Assembly: GCA_937901965.1 (NCBI GenBank)
Contig: CALGSW010000001.1
Location: 62,001-126,000, forward strand
Length of the DNA stretch: 64,000 bases
Direction: 5' to 3'
Source of the DNA: an uncultured Bacteroidota bacterium
Lineage (GTDB): Bacteria; Bacteroidota; Bacteroidia; Bacteroidales; UBA932
The position numbers were made by a program, and so were the translations under genes. Positions 25,500 to 33,275 of the stretch are shown here, one piece after another. Under the pieces are notes generated by a model. The model ran no database searches, was not told the origin of the DNA, and worked only from the letters and a program-made list of their open reading frames with translations. Numbering within the stretch: the first letter of the stretch is position 1; each line of letters starts with the position of its first letter.

Positions 25500-26813
25500 T
25501 TATACTGTACCGCCACCGCCTAGACCGTGGTCATGACCATGATAGTGACCGTGAGCATGCTCATCGTAGATCTTAGGATCAAAGAAGAGCTCAACTGCAC
25601 CAGCGTGAATTGTAGTTACAGTAATAGTCTTTTCAGTTGTTCCGGTTTTTACCTTGAATGTGTAAATTTTCCTTGTAAAGCTTTGCTTACCTGTTACTAT
25701 CAGATATGTCAAACTTGGGATAGTTTTTGCTGAAACAAATGTGTCGTCTGCAGAAGTGAATGCTGTTAAAGCAGCAACTCCGTTATTAAAATATTTAACG
25801 CTGTTTGTAATATCAGTTATAATCTGACCTTGATCTGCACCTGTAATTCCAAGAGCAGCGAGAGTCTGGTCAAGTGGCTGAGAGAATACGTAACCACCTT
25901 TCTTAACGTGTTTCCAGTTGCTCCATGAAGCAGCAGTAAGACCTCTGTTAATTTTCAAACTATCGTAAACCTTTATTGTCTCAGTTGTTGTTGTACCGGC
26001 TGTAACAGGCACATCAAACGCAATTTTATATGATGAGAAGTGGCTGATTGAAGTAACATAATCATTCAGAGTAGCATCATATGTAACAGGAGTTGTTTGG
26101 GTAACCCATGCGTTATTTGTGAAATACTGAAGAATAAGATTTGGATAATAATAATTTGTCATTGCATTATCAACCTTTAGTGAAAGAGCAGGTGAGAATG
26201 TATAACCTGTTGGAGCAAAGTTAAAGATTTTCAAAGCAGGATTAAGAACTGTTCCAACAACCTGATCGTTAGCTGGAGTAGCGACAATCTGGTAAGGAGT
26301 TGTAATAGTTGCTCCGGTAGCATCTTTAACTACTGTATTCGCAGCTATGCCCAAAGTTGCATCAGTTGCACCACCTTCAATAAACAGTGTTCCTCCTGCT
26401 GATGGTTCAATATAGGTGCCACCAGGTACATAAGGAACCATTTTGGCTGAAACTGTATAAATCATAGCATGGTTAGGAGCTGCTGAAGGAAACTCTAATG
26501 TAATTGTTGTTGCAAGGAATCCGTCCTTTGTAAGGTTTATAGTGTACTTACCTGCTGCAGTAAGGTTAAGGAATTCGAATTTACCAGCTGCACTGGTAGT
26601 AGCGGTAAGAGTACCCATTTTAACCGTAACTCCTGCCAGAGCGGCATTTGTTGAATTGTTGTAAACCTCTCCCTTAATTGAATAAGTGGCCGGCTGTGGC
26701 TGTGGAAGCGGCATTGGCTCATCCACCTTTGTGCAAGCACTTGTAAAAAGCGCAACCAAGAGTGTAGCTGAAGCTACTCCCATGAGTTTTGTAAAGAATT
26801 TTCTTGCTTTCAT
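25500..26813 (-). CDS. Lipoprotein with carboxypeptidase-regulatory domain and histidine-rich C-terminal tail
   Basis: This 437-aa protein carries a lipoprotein signal with lipobox FTSAC (Cys about 27) and a proline-rich linker (PMPLPQPQP). A carboxypeptidase-regulatory-like beta-sandwich follows (about 42-125; SIKGEVYNNSTNAALAGVTV). Beyond it is a long Thr/Ala/Val-rich region without a family I recognise, and a tail DEHAHGHYHGHDHGLGGGG with six alternating histidines, suited to bind metal ions. It sits 19 bases from one YjbH-like gene and 23 bases from another. No enzyme motif is visible. Function unknown; a surface or periplasmic partner of the flanking barrels is the simplest idea. Confidence 0.7.
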   Translation of the reverse strand: MKARKFFTKLMGVASATLLVALFTSACTKVDEPMPLPQPQPATYSIKGEVYNNSTNAALAGVTVKMGTLTATTSAAGKFEFLNLTAAGKYTINLTKDGFLATTITLEFPSAAPNHAMIYTVSAKMVPYVPGGTYIEPSAGGTLFIEGGATDATLGIAANTVVKDATGATITTPYQIVATPANDQVVGTVLNPALKIFNFAPTGYTFSPALSLKVDNAMTNYYYPNLILQYFTNNAWVTQTTPVTYDATLNDYVTSISHFSSYKIAFDVPVTAGTTTTETIKVYDSLKINRGLTAASWSNWKHVKKGGYVFSQPLDQTLAALGITGADQGQIITDITNSVKYFNNGVAALTAFTSADDTFVSAKTIPSLTYLIVTGKQSFTRKIYTFKVKTGTTEKTITVTTIHAGAVELFFDPKIYDEHAHGHYHGHDHGLGGGGTV

Positions 26814-26836
26814 AAATCTTGTTGGTTAATTATTGG

Positions 26837-28048
26837 TTAATTTTCAAATAGTTGACTTAAATGTATTTTATTAAAAAAGTTATAAGACGAATTTTCGTCA
26901 GGAGAGGTAGTGAAATATCTTCCGTGAGAAGTGTATGGTCTTGCAATATACTCCAGTGGGAAATAGTCACCTGCAGATACTCTAACAAATTTGTTCCTGT
27001 TATGTTTATATGGAGGAAGTGAAATTGCAAAAAAGAAGCCCCCGTTAATAGGGTAATCGGGAATATCCATCGTCTGTACATAGAAACCTACTGCTGAATT
27101 TTTAAAATATCTGGTTACCTCTCCTCTTACAGAAATATCATTCCCCAGATATTTACCAACTGAAGCACTCAGTATCATTTTCAATGGTTTATATACGTAA
27201 TTTGCCCCCACCTTCCATGTAAAAGTGTTAAAATCAGAGTACAGCCAATTGTCAAACATAGGAACAGAATAAGCAGTGTAGCTCATTTGTGCAAATACTC
27301 CTATTTTTTTATTTAAAGACTTGTACAGTTTAAGATCTGCTCCGGCTCTGAACATATTAAAATTTCCGACAGTCACCATAGAATAGACGTTAAACGGCAG
27401 GCGGAACTGCTGAGACAGAGTTAAAAAACCGGGTCTTATTTTACCCTCTTCTACCGAATAATCGTTAACAACAGGAAATATAATCTGCGCAGTGGCCTTT
27501 GCTCCTCTCCACAGCGAAACTTCAAGAGTAGGATTTATATTAAACTGAAGAAGATACATTACATCAAGCCTTGAATTCTTGAATCTGAATACTGGATAAA
27601 AGTTAAGGTCCACCTTTCCGGCTGATTCATATTCAAAACTCTCCCCGCTGAAAGAGTTAATTTCATACATTCCCTCTTCAAACATAAAATCCGACTTCCA
27701 TAATGGCTGTGTCCCGTCTGCCGGCAATGTGGTGTACATTCTTAGCACAGGTATCTTTTCGTCCATCAGGATAATGTCAATGTTTTCAGATTCAAATTCA
27801 CTTTTAAGAAGCAATACCTCTTCGCGCGCAGCCGAAACAGCTTTCTGATTGTTTGAATAAGCTTTATTTTCTAGAAAAAGTAACTCTTTACCGGGCTTAG
27901 AAATATGCCTAACATTTTCAAAGCCGGCATTAAAAAAGGCCTCTTCTACTCTGCTTTGTGCAATGGCAAAAACGCTGATATGCAACAAAACAAAGGCAAG
28001 GAGAGAAATCCTTAAGACCTCGTTTTTTCTGAAAAGCTTTGATTCCAT
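26837..28048 (-). CDS. YjbH-like outer-membrane beta-barrel protein
   Basis: The protein is about 403 aa from the ATG at 28048; an upstream ATG at 28072 lies almost on the predicted transcription start, so 28048 is preferred. A signal peptide (ending VFAIAQ) precedes a mixed domain of about 100 residues, then a long beta-rich region with many aromatic strands (ASVGKYLGNDISVRGEVTRY, VGFYVQTMDIPDY). This pattern, with GxFFAISLPP, resembles the C-terminal half of YjbH proteins. It is the first gene of the trio and has its own -7 box. The family assignment is less sure than for the shorter gene at 24752. Confidence 0.6.
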   Translation of the reverse strand: MESKLFRKNEVLRISLLAFVLLHISVFAIAQSRVEEAFFNAGFENVRHISKPGKELLFLENKAYSNNQKAVSAAREEVLLLKSEFESENIDIILMDEKIPVLRMYTTLPADGTQPLWKSDFMFEEGMYEINSFSGESFEYESAGKVDLNFYPVFRFKNSRLDVMYLLQFNINPTLEVSLWRGAKATAQIIFPVVNDYSVEEGKIRPGFLTLSQQFRLPFNVYSMVTVGNFNMFRAGADLKLYKSLNKKIGVFAQMSYTAYSVPMFDNWLYSDFNTFTWKVGANYVYKPLKMILSASVGKYLGNDISVRGEVTRYFKNSAVGFYVQTMDIPDYPINGGFFFAISLPPYKHNRNKFVRVSAGDYFPLEYIARPYTSHGRYFTTSPDENSSYNFFNKIHLSQLFEN

Positions 28049-28076
28049 TAAGTTTAGGCGATACTTATTCATTATT

Positions 28077-28085
28077 GCAAATGTA
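28077..28085 (-). promoter_or_regulatory. Predicted promoter of the YjbH/lipoprotein operon, -7 box
   Basis: The minus strand reads TACATTTGC, matching TAnnTTTGC. Start of transcription near 28073 would leave no leader for an ATG at 28072 but about 25 nt for the ATG at 28048. Confidence 0.5.
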
Positions 28086-28166
28086 ATATTTTTTTAATTC
28101 TAATCAAATTATTTTTAATTCATTATGTTTTTTTTAACAAAAATTTAACTTGTCATTCTCAATTAG

Positions 28167-28175
28167 TAAATTTGC
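28167..28175 (+). promoter_or_regulatory. Predicted umuD-vanZ-umuC promoter, -7 box
   Basis: TAAATTTGC matches TAnnTTTGC, 49 bases before the umuD ATG. It faces away from the YjbH operon promoter about 80 bp distant, so the two are divergent. Confidence 0.5.
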
Positions 28176-28187
28176 AAGTAAAAATCC

Positions 28188-28205
28188 ATACTTCTATCAA
28201 AGTAT
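28188..28205. repeat. 18-bp palindrome in the umuD leader (possible operator)
   Basis: atactt-ctatca-aagtat has perfect 6-bp arms around a six-base spacer. It starts about nine bases after the predicted transcription start of the umuDC cassette. It resembles a repressor site in placement only; no E. coli-type LexA box is present. Confidence 0.35.
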
Positions 28206-28223
28206 TATACAGACTGCAATATA

Positions 28224-28667
28224 ATGAGTAACAGCAACAAAAAGCCGCTGGAACTGTTCAGGACAGAGGAGCAAAGCAAGCTTTACATTACAATTTCTGA
28301 CTCTCCTGTTCATGCAGGCTTTCCATCTCCGGCAGACGACCACCTTGAAAACAAACTTGATCTTAATAAAGCACTAGTAAAGAACCCTGCTACGACATTT
28401 TTTGCTAAGGTAAAAGGCGACAGTATGGATGGTGAGGGTGTTGAAGACGGAGATATGCTTATAATTGACAAGTCTCTGGATCCTTTTGACAACTGCCTTG
28501 CTGTTTGCTTTCTTGAAGGTGAGTTTACCCTGAAGAGAGTTAAGATTGAGGGGAATAATGTTTTTTTGATGCCTTCAAATCCAAAGTATAAACCTATACG
28601 AGTATCGAGGGAGAATGACTTCTACATTTGGGGGATAGTTAGATATCTTATAAAAAAATGCAAATGA
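28224..28667 (+). CDS. umuD: UmuD-like self-cleaving subunit (S24/LexA-type peptidase)
   Basis: This 147-aa protein lacks a DNA-binding domain, as expected for UmuD. The cleavage site is visible as HAGFPSPADD (Ala-Gly, about residues 32-33). The nucleophile serine lies in KGDSMDGEGV (about 71) and the catalytic lysine in FTLKRV (about 107). RecA-stimulated self-cleavage would give the active form that works with UmuC in DNA polymerase V. It is the first of three overlapping genes (umuD-vanZ-umuC). Its stop overlaps the VanZ start as ATGA. A palindrome lies in its leader. Confidence 0.92.
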   Translation: MSNSNKKPLELFRTEEQSKLYITISDSPVHAGFPSPADDHLENKLDLNKALVKNPATTFFAKVKGDSMDGEGVEDGDMLIIDKSLDPFDNCLAVCFLEGEFTLKRVKIEGNNVFLMPSNPKYKPIRVSRENDFYIWGIVRYLIKKCK

Positions 28668-29077
28668 AAAAGGTAAGGTTACTATTTAAAGTTCTATTCC
28701 TTATATATATATGTATGGTTTTCTTCTTTTGCCTTTACTCTTTTAAAGATACCGGAGTTGACCTTTCAAAATACATACTGGGAATTAGAGCTGACAGACT
28801 TGCACATTTTGCGATGTTTTTCCCCTACCCTTTTTCTGCATGGCTGGCAACAAAAAAAGAGCTAAGAGGGAAATTCGGTAAGTTTTCACATCTTGCATTA
28901 CTTATCTCCGGACTGCTTCTGGCGTTGATAACAGAAATCCTCCAGTCACTAAATCCTGCAAGAGACACAGATCCTCTTGATCTTGTTGCAAATTCAACAG
29001 GTCTGTTATGCGCAGCAGCTATAATTTTTAAACTGGAAAAATTTATTGATCATGTTTGGCCTGACAGACTGCAATAA
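28664..29077 (+). CDS. VanZ-like small membrane protein within the umuDC cassette
   Basis: This 137-aa protein has about four hydrophobic helices (residues 5-27, 45-62, 75-95 and 110-130). It carries the VanZ-family residues RADRLAHFAMFF, ITEILQ and ARDTDPLDLVANSTG. VanZ confers low-level teicoplanin resistance in enterococci, but most homologues have no known role. I chose the ATG at 28664, which forms an ATGA overlap with umuD; an ATG six bases earlier is also possible. Its last 26 bases overlap umuC. It is thus translationally locked between the two SOS polymerase subunits. Confidence 0.85.
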   Translation: MKKVRLLFKVLFLIYICMVFFFCLYSFKDTGVDLSKYILGIRADRLAHFAMFFPYPFSAWLATKKELRGKFGKFSHLALLISGLLLALITEILQSLNPARDTDPLDLVANSTGLLCAAAIIFKLEKFIDHVWPDRLQ

Positions 29078-30314
29078 TTTCTATGTTAGCTGCGAAAGGA
29101 TTTTTAATCCCTCTCTTGAGGGAAAATCTGTTGTAGTACTTAGTAATAACGATGGATGTGTTATATCAAGGTCATCTGAGGCTAAAAGACTTGGCATCAA
29201 GATGGGTGAACCATATTTCAAAATAAAAGAACTTATTAAAAGCGGAGGCGTAATTTGTTATTCCACAAATTTTCCATTGTACGGGGATATATCGTCACGC
29301 GTTATGGACACTCTCAGGCGAGAGACACCTTCTGTTGAAGTTTACTCAATTGATGAAGCTTTTATTGACTTTACCGGAGTACCCCCCGAGGAAATTGAGA
29401 CAATTTGCAGAGGTCTGATAAGTCAGATCAAAAAGGGCATCGGAGTACCTGTAAGCATTGGTGTATCAAAGACTAAAACACTTGCAAAAATTGCAACCAG
29501 TCTGAGTAAAAAATACCCTGCAACAAGAGGTTTCTGCATAATGCACAAAGAGAAGGATATTTGTAAAGTTCTCAGCAAATTTCCTATTGAAAATATTTGG
29601 GGAATTGGAAGATCTCATACTAAAATGCTAAAATCCTGCGGAATAGTGACAGCCGAAGATTTTGTATCAAAAGGCGAAAGGTGGATAAGGACTAAGATGG
29701 GAGTAACCGGAGTCAGAACATGGAGAGAGCTAAAGGGTGAACCTTGTATTACATTGGATAACAGCATTCCTGATAAAAAACAGATTTGTACGAGCAGAAG
29801 TTTCTCTAAGGATTTGTACGACATTGAAGATATTTATAAAGCAGTGGCAACATTTGCAACCTACTCGGCTGAGAAACTCAGAAGACAAAAAGGTGTATGC
29901 AGGGAGATAATTGTATTTATTCTTACTAATCCATTCAGGGAAGATGTGTCTGTTCATAACCAAAGCGTATTGATTACTTTTACTGACTATACAGATAACA
30001 CCCTTAAGATTGCTTCAAATGCCTGTAATGCAGTAACTGAGATATTCCGCGAAGGTTGCGGGTATAAAAAATGCGGAGTTATACTCTCCTCCATTATCAG
30101 GAGAGATGAACTTACCCCTTCGTTGTTTGAATCAGCAGATTTACAGAAGAGAGAATCAAATCTTATGGCTGTGATGGATGAGATAAACATGAAATACGGC
30201 AAAAGCAGCATCGTTACAGCAGCAGCTGGTATTGAAAAAATCAAGGCTAATCAAAATTTATTATCTAAAAGATATACAACATCTTGGGATGATATTATTG
30301 AAGTAATAGTTTAA
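29052..30314 (+). CDS. umuC: DNA polymerase V catalytic subunit UmuC (Y-family)
   Basis: This protein of about 420 aa begins MFGLTDCNNFYVSCERIF, with the first catalytic aspartate in the palm. It has SIDEAFIDFTG with the catalytic DE pair (about 100), VPVSIGVSKTKTLAKIA and a helix-hairpin-helix (IWGIGRSHTKML). The C-terminal little-finger region includes ICTSRSFSKDL. Length is standard for UmuC. I chose the ATG at 29052 over a TTG six bases upstream. It overlaps vanZ by 26 bases and converges with the GH13 gene, overlapping its end by 20 bases. It performs error-prone translesion synthesis. Confidence 0.94.
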   Translation: MFGLTDCNNFYVSCERIFNPSLEGKSVVVLSNNDGCVISRSSEAKRLGIKMGEPYFKIKELIKSGGVICYSTNFPLYGDISSRVMDTLRRETPSVEVYSIDEAFIDFTGVPPEEIETICRGLISQIKKGIGVPVSIGVSKTKTLAKIATSLSKKYPATRGFCIMHKEKDICKVLSKFPIENIWGIGRSHTKMLKSCGIVTAEDFVSKGERWIRTKMGVTGVRTWRELKGEPCITLDNSIPDKKQICTSRSFSKDLYDIEDIYKAVATFATYSAEKLRRQKGVCREIIVFILTNPFREDVSVHNQSVLITFTDYTDNTLKIASNACNAVTEIFREGCGYKKCGVILSSIIRRDELTPSLFESADLQKRESNLMAVMDEINMKYGKSSIVTAAAGIEKIKANQNLLSKRYTTSWDDIIEVIV

Positions 30315-31968
30315 TAATTTTAAAAAAATTACTCTCTACTTTTAAAGATACTGGATGAGCTGAGCATAAGGAAAGATCTCCATCGGCACCGTTGTATAAA
30401 TCAATATATCTGCATATTACATTATCAGTAATACCCCAGTGTTCAAACAAATGCTTTGGTACAATTATTCTGGTATTAATCTCTTTTTCTGAAAAATTTA
30501 CTGCGACAATTATTAAACTATCAGCGTAATATCTTGCAAATGAGAAGATAGAACCACTATTATAATTTGAATTATCCCTGTTTGAAAACTGCAAATCGTA
30601 AGTCTGGCCATCTCTGAAAGCTGCTTCAGTGTTTGCAATATTCAATAAAAACTTATACGTTTTATTTAAATAACAGTCATATATATTTTTATTATAATTA
30701 GTTATTGACTTGACAGACCAGAAATCAAAAATTGATGTTCTTCCATCAAGCCCACTGAATCCCTCCTTATCCATCCCCCTTTCTCCTAGCTCCTGACCAA
30801 AGTAAATCATAAATGGAGATCTGTTAAACAATAGAGAAACTGCAACTGCAGGAATACCCTTCTCTGGATATTTTGCAATAAAATCAGATGCAATACGTTG
30901 TTCATCATGGTTTTCCATGAAATTCAGCATCCGGTCCTGGATATCTCCTAATGATTGCCAGCACTTTGTAATGTCAGATGATGTGGAAAATCCTTTGATT
31001 ATATTAATAAGTGTATCGTAGAGACCTACTTTGTCATATAAAAAATCAAAGCCTGAATTCAAATAAGTTCTGTATTTCTCAGGATTGTATATTTCAGCTA
31101 TAAAAATGAGGTTTGGGAATGTATCTTTAGTCTTAGATGTTAAATATTGCCAGAACTCATGAGGTACCATTTCCGCCATGTCACACCTGAATCCATCTAC
31201 GCCCTTTTCGCTCCAGTAAAGGATGATATCAACCATCTTATCCCACAATGCAGGAGCAGGATTAAAATGAGTTTGCCTGTTGTTGCAATAGTCAATTCCA
31301 TAATTTAATTTAACCGTCTCGTACCAGTCGTCAATCGTGGGATTTTCTCTAAAACAATCATTTCCGGTAACTTTTGCAGGATACTCATTAAATCTGAATT
31401 TATCTGAGTTTCCATGAGGGTCAAAACTAACGGGTGAGGTGAATACTTTTCCGGGTAAGTAGTAGTAATCATTGGAAGGTGAAAAAGATATTCCGGTATT
31501 ATCATTTTTACCAAAGTCAGAATGTGGACATGGATTTTTATCAGATTTGTAATTTCTTGAAACATGATTAGGAATAAAGTCAATTAAAACTTTCAAACCT
31601 GTAATGTGACATCTATCAACAAGCTCCACAAACTCCTCAACTCTTCTTTCGTGATTAACAGCAAGATAGTGTGCCACATCATAATAATCCTTCACAGCGT
31701 AAGGTGAACCTGCTAAACCTTTAACAATTTCCGGAGAATCGGGGATACAAGATTGATTTAAACACTTACTTTGAGTTGCATGTTCTAAAACACCTGTAAA
31801 CCAAATGTGTGTGCAGCCTAGATTTTTTATATTTCTGAGTGACTCAAATGAATAATCTGCAAATTTTCCTGTTCCGTTTATTTCTAAAGAAGATCCGGGA
31901 ACAGGGTTCTCAACCCGATTCCCGGACAGTCTTGGAATAGTCTGATATATTATAATCTTCTCATGCAT
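30295..31968 (-). CDS. Glycoside hydrolase family 13 (alpha-amylase-like), cytoplasmic
   Basis: This 557-aa protein has the GH13 conserved regions. Region I is KVLIDFIPNHVSR, region II GVDGFRCDMAEMV with the nucleophile Asp, region III FIAEIYNP with the acid/base Glu, and region IV NFMENHDEQR with the third Asp. No signal peptide is present, so it should act in the cytosol, probably on glycogen or imported maltodextrins; the exact specificity (amylase, maltogenic or sucrose-type) is not clear. It starts three bases after the stop of the upstream phosphofructokinase gene, suggesting co-transcription for polysaccharide breakdown into glycolysis. Confidence 0.87.
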   Translation of the reverse strand: MHEKIIIYQTIPRLSGNRVENPVPGSSLEINGTGKFADYSFESLRNIKNLGCTHIWFTGVLEHATQSKCLNQSCIPDSPEIVKGLAGSPYAVKDYYDVAHYLAVNHERRVEEFVELVDRCHITGLKVLIDFIPNHVSRNYKSDKNPCPHSDFGKNDNTGISFSPSNDYYYLPGKVFTSPVSFDPHGNSDKFRFNEYPAKVTGNDCFRENPTIDDWYETVKLNYGIDYCNNRQTHFNPAPALWDKMVDIILYWSEKGVDGFRCDMAEMVPHEFWQYLTSKTKDTFPNLIFIAEIYNPEKYRTYLNSGFDFLYDKVGLYDTLINIIKGFSTSSDITKCWQSLGDIQDRMLNFMENHDEQRIASDFIAKYPEKGIPAVAVSLLFNRSPFMIYFGQELGERGMDKEGFSGLDGRTSIFDFWSVKSITNYNKNIYDCYLNKTYKFLLNIANTEAAFRDGQTYDLQFSNRDNSNYNSGSIFSFARYYADSLIIVAVNFSEKEINTRIIVPKHLFEHWGITDNVICRYIDLYNGADGDLSLCSAHPVSLKVESNFFKIIKLLLQ

Positions 31969-31971
31969 GGC

Positions 31972-33207
31972 CTACTGCCATTTGAGAACCTTCCTGAAGT
32001 CATACTCCTCAGGATTAGAGATATATTTTGATGCAGCCTCATAGTCTGCCTCCGTGATGTACTGCATAATATTATTAATTACTGCCTGAACCCTGTCTGA
32101 TTCCAGGCTTACAAGTCTTGGCGGAATTTTGCCGGTTTTTGGATCCTGGATATCTTTAAGGAAAAGCGGCTCTACCTTACCCAGATTGTCAATATAAACC
32201 ATACACCCGGTTTTACCTTCGTCAAAAAGTTGATAAACCGCTATTCCTAATTCAGTACAATAAACCAGGTCATATGCAACAGGCGGCTGGCATCTCAATT
32301 CATATCCTAATTCAACTGGTCTGCATTTTGTTTTAATTCCAAGCTGCCTTAGTTTAGCTTCTAAAAGTTCATTAAATATATGTGCTTTAGAAACCTTGCC
32401 AAGCTCCGGATGTCCGTGGTCATCATAAGAGAATATAACTCCTGATTCTTTAAGTTCCTTCTCGTCAAGTTCGTGGAAAACACCTTCAGAAATCATTACA
32501 GATCCGTAATCAATACCAAGGATTAATCTTTTAACTATCGATGAAACTGCTAGTTTAATGATTTTATCTAAAGTGATGGTTGTTTTGTTAAACATCTCAG
32601 GAATCACAATCATGGGATAATGCGCAGCCGAGCCTATACCAAAAGCAAGGTGTCCTGCCGATCTTCCCATAGCACAAACAACAAACCAGTTGTTGCTTGT
32701 TCTTGCATCCTCATATACCGTGGTTGCAAGTCTTGCTCCCTCTGACTTTGCTGATTCATAACCAAATGTAGGTCGTGCAAGTGGTAATGGAAGGTCGTTA
32801 TCAATTGTTTTAGGAACGTGAATATTAGAAATTGGGAAGTTGTGTTCTGTAAGGAACTTCGCAACTCTGTTGGCAGTAGAAGCTGTATCATCACCTCCGA
32901 TGGTTACAAGAAGTTTAATATTATTCTCCTTGAAGAATTCAATATTGAAGTTTTCTTCAAAATCTACAGGTGTAGGCTTATATCTGCTCATTATGAGATA
33001 AGAGCCCCCTCTGTTGAATATTGAATCAGCCATCAGGAAGTCAAGTTCAGTGTAATTAGGGTTTTTAGAAAACAGTCCTTTATAGCCACCGTGCAACCCA
33101 ATCACACGATAACCATTTGCGATGAAGGTTTTAGCAATACTTCCCACAACAGTGTTCATACCTGGTGCGGGACCTCCACCTGTTAAAATTACAATTGATT
33201 TTTTCAT
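31972..33207 (-). CDS. pfp: 6-phosphofructokinase, probably diphosphate-dependent
   Basis: This 411-aa member of the phosphofructokinase family has ILTGGGPAPGMN, VTIGGDDTAST and HVPKTIDNDLPLP. ATP-dependent enzymes have GGDGS and PGTIDND. The GGDDT aspartate and PKTIDND lysine seen here are the residues that mark PPi-dependent enzymes. Fructose 6-phosphate contacts are probably in RSAGHLAFG and the later Arg/Glu residues. PPi use would save ATP and make the step reversible, common in anaerobes. It is the first gene of a two-gene unit with GH13 and has its own -7 box. Confidence 0.85.
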   Translation of the reverse strand: MKKSIVILTGGGPAPGMNTVVGSIAKTFIANGYRVIGLHGGYKGLFSKNPNYTELDFLMADSIFNRGGSYLIMSRYKPTPVDFEENFNIEFFKENNIKLLVTIGGDDTASTANRVAKFLTEHNFPISNIHVPKTIDNDLPLPLARPTFGYESAKSEGARLATTVYEDARTSNNWFVVCAMGRSAGHLAFGIGSAAHYPMIVIPEMFNKTTITLDKIIKLAVSSIVKRLILGIDYGSVMISEGVFHELDEKELKESGVIFSYDDHGHPELGKVSKAHIFNELLEAKLRQLGIKTKCRPVELGYELRCQPPVAYDLVYCTELGIAVYQLFDEGKTGCMVYIDNLGKVEPLFLKDIQDPKTGKIPPRLVSLESDRVQAVINNIMQYITEADYEAASKYISNPEEYDFRKVLKWQ

Positions 33208-33227
33208 TACTTTACTTTATTGAGCAC

Positions 33228-33236
33228 GCAAAGTTA
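33228..33236 (-). promoter_or_regulatory. Predicted pfp promoter, -7 box
   Basis: The minus strand reads TAACTTTGC, matching TAnnTTTGC, 21 bases before the ATG. It lies only 20 bp from the ligA -7 box on the opposite strand, so the two divergent promoters must overlap. Confidence 0.5.
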
Positions 33237-33255
33237 ACAATAATTAAAAATTATG

Positions 33256-33264
33256 TAAATTTGT
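33256..33264 (+). promoter_or_regulatory. Predicted ligA promoter, -7 box
   Basis: TAAATTTGT matches TAnnTTTG. The ATG at 33276 would follow after a very short leader of about eight bases. Confidence 0.45.
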
Positions 33265-33275
33265 TAGTTAAGATT

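Noticed and set aside
28664..29077. Glycopeptide antibiotic resistance gene vanZ
   Set aside because: No vanR, vanS, vanH, vanA or vanX neighbours. The family is broad and the gene is locked into an umuDC cassette, so a resistance call is not supported.
33165..33275. Longer N-terminus for DNA ligase LigA
   Set aside because: The extra 37 codons overlap the divergent pfp gene and the promoter region, and the ATG at 33276 gives the normal family length.
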